This document shows, in pieces, positions 24,769 through 33,784 of a stretch of DNA of 64,000 bases. The notes under the pieces were generated by a model. It did no database searches. It had not been told where the DNA came from and saw only the letters and a list, made by a program, of their open reading frames with translations. Within the stretch, counting starts at the first letter, position 1. Each line of letters opens with the position of its first letter. This DNA comes from Streptosporangium roseum DSM 43021 (GTDB taxonomy: Bacteria; Actinomycetota; Actinomycetes; Streptosporangiales; Streptosporangiaceae): NCBI RefSeq assembly GCF_000024865.1, contig NC_013595.1, forward strand, positions 6,820,001 to 6,884,000. Direction: 5' to 3'. The position numbers and the translations under genes are program-made.

Positions 24769-25605
24769 TTGCCAGGGCGAGAACGCGTCCGTTCCTTCCT
24801 CGAAACCCGGCTTTTCCAGCGGACCGTCATAGCCGTCATCGTGATCAACGCGATCACGATCGGCTGCGAGACCTCGTCCTACCTGACGGACCGGATCGGC
24901 GGGTTCCTGCACGTCGTCGACCGGGTCGCCCTGGCGGTCTTCACCGTCGAGCTCGTCGCCCGGTTGTACGCCTATCGGGGCAAATTCTTCAAGGACCCGT
25001 GGAACTGGTTCGACGCGATCATCGTGGTCGTCGCGCTGATCCCGGCGTCCGGCCCGACCTCGGTGCTGCGGACGCTGCGGATCATGCGGGCACTGCGTCT
25101 GGTCGCGGCGGTTCCCAGCATGCGCAAAGTCGTCGGCGCGCTGTTCGCGGCCATGCCCGGGATGGGGGCGATCATCGGCCTGCTGGTCCTGGTCATGTAC
25201 GTCTCGGCGGTGATGGCGACCCAGCTGTTCGGCGAGCTCGTCCCCGAGCACTTCGACGAACTGCCCACGTCGCTGTTCACGCTGTTCCAGGTCATGACCG
25301 GCGAGGCCTGGCCGGACATCGCCCAGAAGGTCATGGCCGAGAAGCCCTGGGCGTGGCTCTTCTTCGTGGGTTACATCCTGATGGCCTCCTATGTGGTGCT
25401 CAACCTGTTCATCGCCGTCGTGGTCAACGCCATGGACGACCAGAACACCTCCGCCGAGGAGCAACGGACCGAGGACCAGCTCACCACCGTCCTGAACGAG
25501 CTCGCCCGCCTGCACGCCAGAATCGACGCGATGCAGGGCGTCCCACGAGCGGCTCCCCAGCCCGCCAGGACACCGCGCAAGAACGCCGCCCGCCGCTCCC
25601 GCTGA
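24769..25605 (+). CDS. Bacterial voltage-gated sodium channel homologue (NaChBac type)
   Basis: 278 residues, one six-helix subunit that would form a homotetramer. S1 about 17-36, S2 about 50-68, S3 about 80-93, an S4 sensor with Arg at 101, 104, 107 and 110 (LRTLRIMRALR), S5 about 132-155, and a pore loop LFTLFQVMTGEAWPD (filter about 177-183). S6 is about 197-222, then a cytosolic coiled coil (DQLTTVLNELARLHARID). The filter is TGEAWPD where NaChBac has TLESWAS, so Leu and Ser are replaced while the Glu is kept. TTG start chosen for AGGAG 7 nt upstream. Confidence 0.88.
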   Translation: MPGRERVRSFLETRLFQRTVIAVIVINAITIGCETSSYLTDRIGGFLHVVDRVALAVFTVELVARLYAYRGKFFKDPWNWFDAIIVVVALIPASGPTSVLRTLRIMRALRLVAAVPSMRKVVGALFAAMPGMGAIIGLLVLVMYVSAVMATQLFGELVPEHFDELPTSLFTLFQVMTGEAWPDIAQKVMAEKPWAWLFFVGYILMASYVVLNLFIAVVVNAMDDQNTSAEEQRTEDQLTTVLNELARLHARIDAMQGVPRAAPQPARTPRKNAARRSR

Positions 25606-25704
25606 CCGGCCCGTACGCGGGAGACGACCCCCTTTCGGCGCCTGCCGCCGAGCCGCCCACTCGCGACCACGGAACGCAACAGATCGATCACGCAATTCAC
25701 TCAA

Positions 25705-25719
25705 AGGCCTGCGGGGCCT
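25705..25719. promoter_or_regulatory. Possible antitoxin operator
   Basis: AGGCC-TGCGG-GGCCT inverted repeat 20 bp upstream of the antitoxin start, where ribbon-helix-helix antitoxins usually bind. Short arms make this tentative. Confidence 0.25.
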
Positions 25720-25738
25720 ATCGTCGTACAGTGAAGAT

Positions 25739-25969
25739 ATGGGCGTGCTGACCGTTGAAATCGACCCTGACACCGAGAGAGTTCTCTCTGAGCTGACCTC
25801 CGACGGCAGGTCCACCACCGATGTGATCCGCGAAGCGATCCACATCGCAGGCCGACTTCGTTGGATGGAGCAGGCACGTACCGACGCGGAGCGGTTGGGC
25901 AACGACCCGGACGACCTTGCCGAGATCCGTGCCATCCGGAGGGAGCTTGGTGACGCCGATGCGTGGTGA
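25739..25969 (+). CDS. Ribbon-helix-helix antitoxin
   Basis: 76 residues. The N-terminal strand LTVEIDPDTERVLSEL is followed by GRSTTDVIREAIHIAGRL, the ribbon-helix-helix dimer DNA-binding fold. The acidic C-terminal tail (DDLAEIRAIRRELGDADAW) would wrap the toxin. The stop lies inside the toxin gene (11-bp overlap), so the pair is translationally coupled. The antitoxin-toxin complex likely represses its own promoter. Confidence 0.8.
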   Translation: MGVLTVEIDPDTERVLSELTSDGRSTTDVIREAIHIAGRLRWMEQARTDAERLGNDPDDLAEIRAIRRELGDADAW

Positions 25970-26279
25970 CGTATATCGCCTGCGTGCACCGCGCGACGCG
26001 GTCGGTCACGAACAGCGCGGTGAACGGTTCGCAGTGCTGTTACAGGCCGACTTCATCTCCATGCTGTCCACACTGATCGTTGCTCCGACCTCGACCAGCG
26101 CGGGGCCTGCGATCTTCCGCCCCGAGATCGAGTTGAACGGCAAGGCGACCCGGGTGCTGATCGACCAGATCAAGGCCACCGATACGTCCCGCCTGGGCGA
26201 CTTTGCCGGGCGCCTCTCGTCATACGAACTCGACGAGATCGACAGGGTTCTTCTCAAGGTCCTGGCCTTGCGCCGATAA
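25959..26279 (+). CDS. PemK/MazF-family toxin
   Basis: 106 residues. The MazF fold is recognised from MRGDVYRLRAP, QRGERFAVLLQAD, LIVAPTSTSAGP, ATRVLIDQIKATDTSRLG and the C-terminal VLLKVLALRR. The family cleaves RNA at short sites, and the specificity cannot be read here. A GTG nine bases upstream (25950) has the better-spaced GGAGGGAG and may be the true start, adding MTP. It overlaps the antitoxin gene. Confidence 0.85.
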   Translation: MRGDVYRLRAPRDAVGHEQRGERFAVLLQADFISMLSTLIVAPTSTSAGPAIFRPEIELNGKATRVLIDQIKATDTSRLGDFAGRLSSYELDEIDRVLLKVLALRR

Positions 26280-26381
26280 CGAAGCCCCGGACTCGGCGGT
26301 CTCTCGAGACCGGGTCAACTCCGAAGCTGAACGCCGTCGTTGCATGAAAGTCAACAGCCTGGCCTGCTTCAAAGATCCGTC

Positions 26382-26547
26382 TCATCGCACCCCGGCCGCG
26401 CATTCGATGCAGGTGCGCGCGGCAGGGCGGGCCCGCAGGCGCTCGAAGGCGATGGGCCGCCCTACAGCTCTCGCACACGCTGTAGGCGTCCTGCCGGAGC
26501 CGTTCGAGCCACGCGGGGATGGCGGCCCGGCGCGTGACGCGGCTCAC
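26382..26547 (-). pseudogene. Frameshifted DksA/TraR zinc-finger gene
   Basis: The upstream frame reads RLRQDAYSVCESC, and after one extra base at about 26463 the next frame continues GRPIAFERLRARPAARTCIEC then AAGVR stop. Joined, this is the C4 zinc finger of DksA/TraR proteins (CxxC...CxxC). The coding part upstream is only about 20 residues, so the gene is either a short form or truncated as well. It faces away from the DUF2332 gene. A sequencing error at the shift cannot be excluded. Confidence 0.6.
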
Positions 26548-26615
26548 CGCTCACAGCTCTGCCGTACGGGGCGCCGTAGGTGGAGGATCGTCGGTATCCG
26601 AACGAGGAGGAGCCG

Positions 26616-27692
26616 ATGTCCCGCGAGCGTCTCGCCGTCATGGTCGAGCACCAGGCGCGCGGCTGCGCCGAACTCGGTTCGCCGCTTTACGCGTTCCTGC
26701 TGGGGCGGGTCGCGCAGGACGTCCGCGCCGGAGGTCCCTGCGCGGAGGCGCTCGCCGGATACGAGGACGCGCCCGGACCCGACGCCGTCGCGCTGCGGCT
26801 GCTCGGCGGTGTGCACGCCCTCGCCCTCACCGGCCGGGCCCCCGACCTGGCCGCCTGCTATCCCAGCACCGGCGGCGCCTTCGACCCGGAGCGGCCGGAG
26901 CCCTGCTGGCACGCCTTCCGTGCCGCCGTCGCCGGCGAGATGGAGTGGGTCCGCGACTGGATGACCCGCCCGCCGCAGACCAACGAGGTCGGCCGGGCCA
27001 ACCTCCTGATCACCGGCCTGTTGAAGGCCACGCAGGCCGGCCCGCTGCCGGTCAGGCTGTTCGAGGTGGGCTCCAGCGCCGGGCTCAACCTGCGCGCCGA
27101 CCGTTTCCGCTACGTCTCCGAGGGCTTCGCCTGGGGTCCGGCGGACTCACCGGTCCTGCTGGAGGGTGCCTGGGCGGGCGCCCCGCCCGCCTGGCTGGCC
27201 GGAGCCACCGCCGGGCAGCCGGACCTGGAGATCGTCGAACGGCGCGGCTGCGACCTGACCCCCATCGACCCGCTGTCCCCGGACGGCGCGCTCGCCCTGC
27301 GGGCATACGTCTGGCCGGACCAGACCGCCCGCGTTGCGCGGCTGGACGGCGCCCTGCGGGTGGCCGCCCGGGTGCCGGCCGAGGTCGAGGCCGCCGGCGC
27401 CGCCGACTTCCTCGCGGGCGTCCGGCTGGAGCCCGGCACGCTCACCGTGGTCTGGCACTCGATCATGCGCCAGTACGTCCCGGCCGCCGAATGGGCGCGG
27501 GTCGAGGCCGAGCTGGACCGGCTCGCGGCGGCCGCCACGGTGGAGGCGCGCTTCGCCCACATCTCCTTCGAGCCGCGCAGGGTCGGCGAGCGGCACCGCT
27601 TCCGGCTGGCCGTACGACTCGGCACCGCGGCCGGGACGGTCGTGGCCGAGGCTCGCCCGCACGGCCTGCCGGCCCGCGCAGTCGCCACCTGA
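26616..27692 (+). CDS. DUF2332 family protein
   Basis: 358-residue soluble protein. The family pattern includes SPLYAFLLGRVAQD, GGAFDPERPEPCWHAF, the sharply conserved PPQTNEVGRAN and VRLFEVGSSAGLNL, which resembles a Rossmann methyltransferase glycine loop, plus VVWHSIMRQYVP near the C-terminus. A SAM-dependent activity is plausible but unproven. ATG with GAGGAGG 5 nt upstream. Stand-alone gene between the DksA/TraR relic and the NRPS-like gene. Confidence 0.78.
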   Translation: MSRERLAVMVEHQARGCAELGSPLYAFLLGRVAQDVRAGGPCAEALAGYEDAPGPDAVALRLLGGVHALALTGRAPDLAACYPSTGGAFDPERPEPCWHAFRAAVAGEMEWVRDWMTRPPQTNEVGRANLLITGLLKATQAGPLPVRLFEVGSSAGLNLRADRFRYVSEGFAWGPADSPVLLEGAWAGAPPAWLAGATAGQPDLEIVERRGCDLTPIDPLSPDGALALRAYVWPDQTARVARLDGALRVAARVPAEVEAAGAADFLAGVRLEPGTLTVVWHSIMRQYVPAAEWARVEAELDRLAAAATVEARFAHISFEPRRVGERHRFRLAVRLGTAAGTVVAEARPHGLPARAVAT

Positions 27693-27899
27693 CACCGGCG
27701 GCCATGGCTCCGGCGGAGCGGGGCACCCGCGACGGCCGCGGGCCGTTCCGGTGGTGCGGGCCGCGATCCACCCGGCCGTCCGTCCCTTGACCGACGGGGA
27801 AACTTCACCCGCCGTACAGAGGCGCGTCACGGAGCGCGTTCATCTTGCCCCCGTAGGCTGTTTCCGGGGTCAGAGTGACCCGATACGTGGGGGAAAATC

Positions 27900-30800
27900 T
27901 TGAGTCCGTTACCGGCAGCAACCGACTTACCGACGCGGGCGATCCTGCCGGGAGGGACGGCGCCGCAGGTCCGCACCCTGCTGGACATCCTCGACCGGAC
28001 GGCCCGGCGGCACCCCCACGCCCCCGCGCTCGACGACGGGCGGACCCGTCTCGACTACACCGGCCTGCGGGCCCAGGCCGGTCGGCTGGCCGGTGAGCTG
28101 CGGGAGGCGGGGGTCGGGCGCGGCGACCGCGTCGGGGTGCGGGTGCCCTCGGGCACCGTCGGCCTGTACGTGGCGATCCTGGCCGTGCTGACCGCCGGCG
28201 CGGCCTACGTCCCCGTGGACGCCGACGACCCCGACGAGCGGGCCGAACTGGTGTTCACCGAGGCCGGGGTGCGGGCCGTCATCGGCGAGGGCGAGAAGAT
28301 CATCGCCTTCGGCGACCGGCGCGGGCCTTCGGAGGCCGGGGAGCGGGCGCGGTCGGGTGAGGGGGCCCTGGAGACCGAGGAGCGGGCGCCGTGGAGTGAG
28401 GAGCCCCCGGAGACCGGGGAGCGGGCGCGCGCAGGTGAGGGGCCTCCGGGACCTGGGGATGACGCGTGGATCATCTTCACCTCCGGTTCCACCGGTAAGC
28501 CCAAGGGCGTCGCGGTGACCCACCGCAGTGCGGCGGCGTTCGTGGACGCCGAGGCGCTGCTGTTCCTGACCCGCGAGCCGCTCGGCCCCGGTGACCGGGT
28601 GCTGGCCGGCCTCTCGGTGGCCTTCGACGCCTCCTGCGAGGAGATGTGGCTGGCCTGGCGGCACGGCGCCTGCCTGGTCGCGGCGCCCCGGGCGCTGGTG
28701 CGCACCGGCATGGACCTCGGGCCGTGGCTGGTCGAGATGGGCATCACGGTCGTGTCCACGGTGCCGACGCTGGCGGCGCTCTGGCCCGTGGAGACGCTTG
28801 ACGACGTGCGATTGCTGATCTTCGGCGGCGAGGCGTGCCCGCCCGAGCTGGCCGAGCGGCTGGCCGTACCAGGGCGGGAGGTGTGGAACACCTACGGCCC
28901 GACCGAGGCGACGGTGGTCGCGTGCGCGGCGCCGCTGACCGGGGACGGGCCGGTCCGGATCGGGCTGCCGCTGGCCGGCTGGGATCTGGCCGTCGTGGAC
29001 GCGCGCGGCGAGCCGGTCGCGATGGGCGAGATCGGTGAGCTGGTCATCGGCGGGGTCGGGCTCGCCCGGTACCTCGACCCGGTCAAGGACGCCGAGAAAT
29101 ACGCCCCGCTCGGCCCGCTGGGCTGGGAGCGCGCCTACCGCAGCGGCGATCTGGTGCGGGCCGAGCCGGAGGGGCTGCTCTTCGTCGGGCGGGCCGACGA
29201 GCAGATCAAGCTCGGCGGGCGCCGGATCGAGCTGGGCGAGGTGGACGCGGCCCTGCAGGCCCTGCCCGGGGTCGCCGGGGCCGCGGCCGCGGTGCGCACG
29301 ACCGGCGGAGGACACCAGCTGCTCGTCGGCTACGTCGTGCCCGGCGAGGGATTCGACCGGGAGGAGGCCAAGGACCGGCTGCGGTACGCGCTGCCCGCCG
29401 CACTGGTGCCGCGGATCGCCGTGGTGGACGGGCTGCCCACCCGCACGTCCGGGAAGATCGACAGGGACGCCCTGCCGTGGCCGCTGCCCAAGCGCGACAA
29501 GGCCGAGCGGCCCGGCGTCGACCCGTGGGTGACCGAGTGCTGGCAGGACGTCCTCGGCGACACCGAGGGCGACTTCTTCGCCGAGGGCGGCACCAGCCTC
29601 GCGGCGGCCCGGCTGGTGTCGGCGCTGCGGGTCCGCCATCCGGCGGTCACCGTCGGGGACGTCTACGACCACCCGACGCTGCGCGGGCTCGCCGGGCACC
29701 TGTCCGCGCTGGACACGCCCGAGGTCGTGACCACCGACCGGATCGTCACGCCGATGCCGCGTCGCGCCGCGATCGCGCAGGCGCTCCTCACGGTGCCGCT
29801 GCTCACCGCCGGCGCGCTGCGCTGGGTGGTCGCCCTGGCCGCGCTGAACAACCTGGCCGGCATCGCGTGGGCGCCGGCCGTCTCGTGGTGGTGGGTGCTG
29901 CTGGGCACCGTCCTCTTCGTCTCCCCCGCCGGGCGGATCGCGCTGACCGCGGGCGCGGCACGGCTGCTGCTGCGGGGGCTGAAGCCGGGCACCTACCCCC
30001 GGGGCGGGGGCACGCACCTGAGACTCTGGTTCGCCGAGCGGCTCGCCGAACAGTTCGGCGTGGCCGAGCTGTCCAGCGCCCCGTGGCTCACGCACTACGC
30101 CCGGGCGCTCGGCGCCCAGGTCGGCCAGGACGCGGACCTGCACTCGGCGCCCCCGATCACCGGGATGCTCAAACTGGGCAAGAACGCGGCCGTCGAGCCC
30201 GAGGTCGATCTGAGCGGTTACTGGATCGACGGCGACCAGGTGCACGTCGGTGAGATGAAGATCGGCGCTGCCGCCACGGTCGGCGCCCGCGCCACCCTGT
30301 TCCCGGGTGCGCGGATAGGCAAGAACGCGCAGGTCGCGCCGGGTTCCGCGGTGGCGGGCCCGGTGCCCTCCGGGGAGCGCTGGGCGGGGGTGCCCGCCGT
30401 CAGGACGGGCAAGGCCCGCCCGCCCGCCGCCGACCGGCCGCCGCGTTCGCGGCGCTGGGCGGCCGTCTACGGGATGTCGGCGCTGGCGCTCAGCCTCGTC
30501 CCGCTGGTCGCCGCCGCCCCCGGTCTCGCCCTGCTCCTGCGCGGGGACGCGACCTCCCTGGCCGGCGTCCTGTACGGCGTGCCGCTCGCCACCGTCACCT
30601 CGATGGCCGCCCTGGCCCTGGTGATCCTGGCCCTGGTGCGGCTGCTGGCGGTCGGCCTGCACGCCGGCCACCACCCGGTGCACAGCCGCCAGGCCTGGCA
30701 GGCGTGGGCCACCGGGCGCCTGATGTCGATGGCGCGGGTCTGGCTGTTCCCGCTGTACGCGAGCATGGCCACCCCCGTGTGGCTGCGCGCCCTGGGCATG

Positions 30801-31823
30801 AAGGTCGGCCGGGACGTGGAGCTGTCCACGGTGCTGGCGCTGCCGTCGATGACCTCCGTCGGGGACGGCGCGTTCCTGGCCGACGACACGATGGTCGCGC
30901 CGTACGAGCTGGACGGCGGGCGGTTCCGGGTGGACCACGTGCGGATCGGCAAGCGCGCCTTCCTCGGCAACTCCGGGATGACCGCGCCCGGCCGCAAGGT
31001 GCCCAAGGACGGCCTGGTCGCGGTGCTGTCGGCCGCGCCGAAGAAGGCCAGGGCGGGGTCGTCCTATCTCGGCATGCCACCGGTGGAGCTGCGCCGTACG
31101 GCCGAGGACGGCGACCGCAGCCGGACCTACGACCCGCCGCGGCGGCTGAAGGCCGCCCGCGCCGCCGTCGAGGTGTGCCGGCTCGTCCCCGCGATGTGCA
31201 CGGTGGCGGTCGCCGTGCTGGTGGCGGCCGCCCTGGAGTGGCTGGCCGGATCGTACGGCTTCGCGGTCGCGGCGCTGCTGAGCGGCGTGGTGCTGCTCGG
31301 CGCGGGAGTGCTCGCCGCGGCGGTCACCGCAGTGGCCAAATGGGTCCTGCTGGGCCGGATCGCGGTCGGTGACCGGCCGCTGTGGAGCTCGTTCGTGTGG
31401 CGCAACGAGCTGGCGGACAACTTCGTGGAGGTGCTGGCCGCCCCCTGGTTCGCCCGTGCCTGGCTGGGCACGGCGCCGCTGAACCTGTGGCTGCGCTCGC
31501 TGGGTGCGCGGATCGGCCGCGGCGTGTGGTGCGAGACCTACTGGCTGCCGGAGGTCGACCTGGTCACCCTGGGCGCGGGGGTGTCGGTGAACCGGGGCTG
31601 CGTCCTGCAGACGCACCTGTTCCACGACCGGGTCATGAGCATCGATACTGTCGTCCTGCAGGGCGGATCGACGCTCGGCCCGCACGGGGTCGTCCTGCCC
31701 GCGGCGACGATCGGGGAGAACACCACGGTCGGACCGGCGTCCCTGGTCATGCGCGGCGAGTCGGTGCCGCCGGGCACGCGCTGGTTCGGCAATCCGATCG
31801 CGGCGTGGACCCGCGGGACGTAG
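27900..31823 (+). CDS. NRPS-like protein: adenylation - carrier - membrane - beta-helix (Pls-type)
   Basis: 1307 residues. The adenylation domain (about 20-520) has A3 FTSGSTGKPKG (about 192), A5 NTYGPTEATV, A7 YRSGDLV, A8 LGGRRIELGEVD and A10 RTSGKIDRDAL. The carrier domain has GGTSLAAARL (Ser 566 for phosphopantetheine). The C-terminal half has six or more membrane helices and two left-handed beta-helix segments of hexapeptide repeats (MKIGAAATVGARATLFPGA; VLPAATIGENTTVGPASLV). There is no condensation or thioesterase domain. This is the family annotated as NRPS terminal domain of unknown function, with topology like poly-lysine synthetase but acyltransferase-like ends. Probable role: membrane-coupled transfer of one activated amino acid. 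TTG start. Confidence 0.87.
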   Translation: MSPLPAATDLPTRAILPGGTAPQVRTLLDILDRTARRHPHAPALDDGRTRLDYTGLRAQAGRLAGELREAGVGRGDRVGVRVPSGTVGLYVAILAVLTAGAAYVPVDADDPDERAELVFTEAGVRAVIGEGEKIIAFGDRRGPSEAGERARSGEGALETEERAPWSEEPPETGERARAGEGPPGPGDDAWIIFTSGSTGKPKGVAVTHRSAAAFVDAEALLFLTREPLGPGDRVLAGLSVAFDASCEEMWLAWRHGACLVAAPRALVRTGMDLGPWLVEMGITVVSTVPTLAALWPVETLDDVRLLIFGGEACPPELAERLAVPGREVWNTYGPTEATVVACAAPLTGDGPVRIGLPLAGWDLAVVDARGEPVAMGEIGELVIGGVGLARYLDPVKDAEKYAPLGPLGWERAYRSGDLVRAEPEGLLFVGRADEQIKLGGRRIELGEVDAALQALPGVAGAAAAVRTTGGGHQLLVGYVVPGEGFDREEAKDRLRYALPAALVPRIAVVDGLPTRTSGKIDRDALPWPLPKRDKAERPGVDPWVTECWQDVLGDTEGDFFAEGGTSLAAARLVSALRVRHPAVTVGDVYDHPTLRGLAGHLSALDTPEVVTTDRIVTPMPRRAAIAQALLTVPLLTAGALRWVVALAALNNLAGIAWAPAVSWWWVLLGTVLFVSPAGRIALTAGAARLLLRGLKPGTYPRGGGTHLRLWFAERLAEQFGVAELSSAPWLTHYARALGAQVGQDADLHSAPPITGMLKLGKNAAVEPEVDLSGYWIDGDQVHVGEMKIGAAATVGARATLFPGARIGKNAQVAPGSAVAGPVPSGERWAGVPAVRTGKARPPAADRPPRSRRWAAVYGMSALALSLVPLVAAAPGLALLLRGDATSLAGVLYGVPLATVTSMAALALVILALVRLLAVGLHAGHHPVHSRQAWQAWATGRLMSMARVWLFPLYASMATPVWLRALGMKVGRDVELSTVLALPSMTSVGDGAFLADDTMVAPYELDGGRFRVDHVRIGKRAFLGNSGMTAPGRKVPKDGLVAVLSAAPKKARAGSSYLGMPPVELRRTAEDGDRSRTYDPPRRLKAARAAVEVCRLVPAMCTVAVAVLVAAALEWLAGSYGFAVAALLSGVVLLGAGVLAAAVTAVAKWVLLGRIAVGDRPLWSSFVWRNELADNFVEVLAAPWFARAWLGTAPLNLWLRSLGARIGRGVWCETYWLPEVDLVTLGAGVSVNRGCVLQTHLFHDRVMSIDTVVLQGGSTLGPHGVVLPAATIGENTTVGPASLVMRGESVPPGTRWFGNPIAAWTRGT
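28338..28454. repeat. Three in-frame 39-bp repeats inside the adenylation domain
   Basis: Units 28338-28376, 28377-28415 and 28416-28454 encode 13-residue peptides GERARSGEGALET, EERAPWSEEPPET and GERARAGEGPPGP. They lie just before the A3 loop, at a surface loop of adenylation domains. Charged, Gly/Pro-rich and in frame, they look like a slippage-expanded insert that does not disturb the fold. Confidence 0.75.
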
Positions 31824-31866
31824 CGGCCGCGGCACGGACTCACAGGACGTAGCAGAGGAAACAAGT

Positions 31867-33156
31867 GTGGTTCTGAGCACGACCCCCAGCAAGCTCTACT
31901 TCCCCACGCACGGCGACGACGGCTACCGGGTGGAGCACTACGACCTGTCCCTCGACTACCGGGTCGCCTCCAACCGGCTCGGCGGGATCGCCCGCCTGTC
32001 GGCGGTGGCGCTCGGGCCGCTCGACCGCCTCGTCCTCGACCTCGGCGCCTTCCGCGTGGGCGGGGTCCTGGTCAACGGCGAGGCGGCGCGTTTCACCCAC
32101 CGCGGGGGGAAACTCCACCTCGCGCCGGGACGGCTGGGCGCCGGGCCGTTCAGCGTCGAGGTCCGCTACTCGGGCAATCCGCGGCCGGTGTCCAGCCACT
32201 GGGGCGGCCTCGGCTGGGAGCAGCTCACCGACGGCGTCATCGTGGCCAGCCAGCCGATCGGGGCCCCGTCGTGGTTCCCGTGCAACGACCGGCCGGACGA
32301 CAAGGCCTCCTACCGGATCTCGGTGACCACCGCCTCGCCGTACACGGTGATCGCCAACGGGGAGCTGGTCTCCACGCGGCGGGCGGCGTCGGCGACCACG
32401 TGGGTCTACGAGCAGGCCGAGCCCATGGCCTCCTATCTGGCGAGCGTCCAGATCGGCCGCTACCAGCAGGCCGATCTCGGCGCGGGGACGCGGCTGGTCT
32501 TCCCCGCCGGGCTCGCCGCCCGGGTCCGGTACGACTTCGGACGCCAGGACCGGATGATGGAGGTCTTCAGCGAGCGCTTCGGCCCCTACCCGTTCGGCTC
32601 CTACACCGCGGTGGTGGTGGACGACGAGCTGGAGATCCCGGTCGAGGCGCAGGGCATGTCGATCTTCGGGGTGAACCACGTGGACGGCCGGCGCGGCGAG
32701 GAGCGGCTGGTGGCCCACGAACTGGCGCACCAGTGGTTCGGCAACAGCCTGACGATCGCCGGCTGGCGCGACATCTGGCTGCACGAGGGGTTCGCCGCCT
32801 ACGCGGAGTGGATCTGGTCGGAGGCCTCGGGCGACATGCCCGCCGGCGATCTGGCGGCCCGCTGGCACCGCAGGCTCGCGGCCCTCCCCCAGGACTTCGT
32901 CCTCGCCGATCCCGGCGCCCGGCTCCTGTTCGACGACCGCGTCTACAAACGCGGCGCGCTCACCCTGCACGCGCTCCGGCGCACCATGGGCGACGCGCCG
33001 TTCTTCGCGCTGCTGCGCGAGTGGACGGCCGGCCACCGTCACGGGTCGGTCACCACGGAGCAGTTCACCGACCTGGCCTCGCGCCGCACGACCGAGCCGC
33101 TGGAGCGGCTGTTCGCCGACTGGCTGTACGGCTCCCGCCTCCCCGCGCTGTCCTGA
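31867..33156 (+). CDS. Short M1-family aminopeptidase
   Basis: 429-residue zinc peptidase with only the N-terminal sandwich and catalytic domains (PepN is about 870). Zn motif HELAH at 284-288 with the third ligand Glu 307 in IWLHEGFAAYAEW. The substrate-binding strand that reads GAMEN in typical M1 enzymes is replaced by AQGMS here. GTG start, 43 bp after the NRPS-like gene on the same strand. I recall this gene pair recurring in actinomycetes, so the peptidase probably acts on the same product or partner. No signal peptide. Confidence 0.88.
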   Translation: MVLSTTPSKLYFPTHGDDGYRVEHYDLSLDYRVASNRLGGIARLSAVALGPLDRLVLDLGAFRVGGVLVNGEAARFTHRGGKLHLAPGRLGAGPFSVEVRYSGNPRPVSSHWGGLGWEQLTDGVIVASQPIGAPSWFPCNDRPDDKASYRISVTTASPYTVIANGELVSTRRAASATTWVYEQAEPMASYLASVQIGRYQQADLGAGTRLVFPAGLAARVRYDFGRQDRMMEVFSERFGPYPFGSYTAVVVDDELEIPVEAQGMSIFGVNHVDGRRGEERLVAHELAHQWFGNSLTIAGWRDIWLHEGFAAYAEWIWSEASGDMPAGDLAARWHRRLAALPQDFVLADPGARLLFDDRVYKRGALTLHALRRTMGDAPFFALLREWTAGHRHGSVTTEQFTDLASRRTTEPLERLFADWLYGSRLPALS

Positions 33157-33340
33157 CGGAGACACGGAAAGGATCCGCCTCATACTCGGACGCCGCACGC
33201 GCGGTTCAACCGGCGGGGACGCCGGGGCGGAACGCTCCTCGCCCGTCCCGACGGCACACCCTGCGGCTCGCACCCCGCGCGCCGTGCCATACCGGTGCAC
33301 TCCGCGGACATAGTCGGCTACATTCGCCTACGCTGTAGTC

Positions 33341-33784
33341 ATGTCGCCGACACCACGGTCCGTCCGGTTCGAGGACGCCGTCCTGGACAAACTCGCCAAG
33401 TTCGTCATGGAGCACCCGGGGCTTTCGGTCTCCGCCGCGGTCAACCTCCTCATCACCGAGGCACTCCGGATGGAGGAACACCCGGGTGTGCTGTTCCGGA
33501 CCGGGCCGTCGGGCCGCCGGGCGGTGGTCGCCGGCGGCCCCGACGTCTGGGAGGTCATCCGAGCGATCAGGGCGACCCGTGCCGCCGAGCCCGACGCGAC
33601 AGCCGACGAGGTCGTGCCCATGACCGCCGAATACTCCGGGCTCCCCTCGCACCAGGTCAGAGCGGCGATCCGATACTGGTCGGATTATCCGGACGAGATC
33701 GATACGCAGATCGCCGCAGCCGAAGACGCCGCACGGAAGGCGGAGGAGCGCTGGAGGCGGGAGCAAGGGCTACTGGCATCGTGA
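33341..33784 (+). CDS. Probable antitoxin, DUF433-like
   Basis: 147 residues. An N-terminal ribbon-helix-helix-like part (RSVRFEDAVLDKLAKFV) is followed by a DUF433-type region (VVAGGPDVWEVIRAIRAT, LPSHQVRAAIRYWSDYPDEID). The C-terminal helix is highly charged. Its stop overlaps the start of the DUF5615 gene (GTGA). DUF433-type proteins with DUF5615 partners are predicted toxin-antitoxin pairs. The pairing is seen; toxicity is inference. Confidence 0.75.
   Translation: MSPTPRSVRFEDAVLDKLAKFVMEHPGLSVSAAVNLLITEALRMEEHPGVLFRTGPSGRRAVVAGGPDVWEVIRAIRATRAAEPDATADEVVPMTAEYSGLPSHQVRAAIRYWSDYPDEIDTQIAAAEDAARKAEERWRREQGLLAS

Noticed and set aside
27927..31892. 1321-codon antisense frame over the NRPS-like gene
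   Set aside because: Antisense openness is expected at high GC; composition is His/Gln/Arg-rich with no domains.
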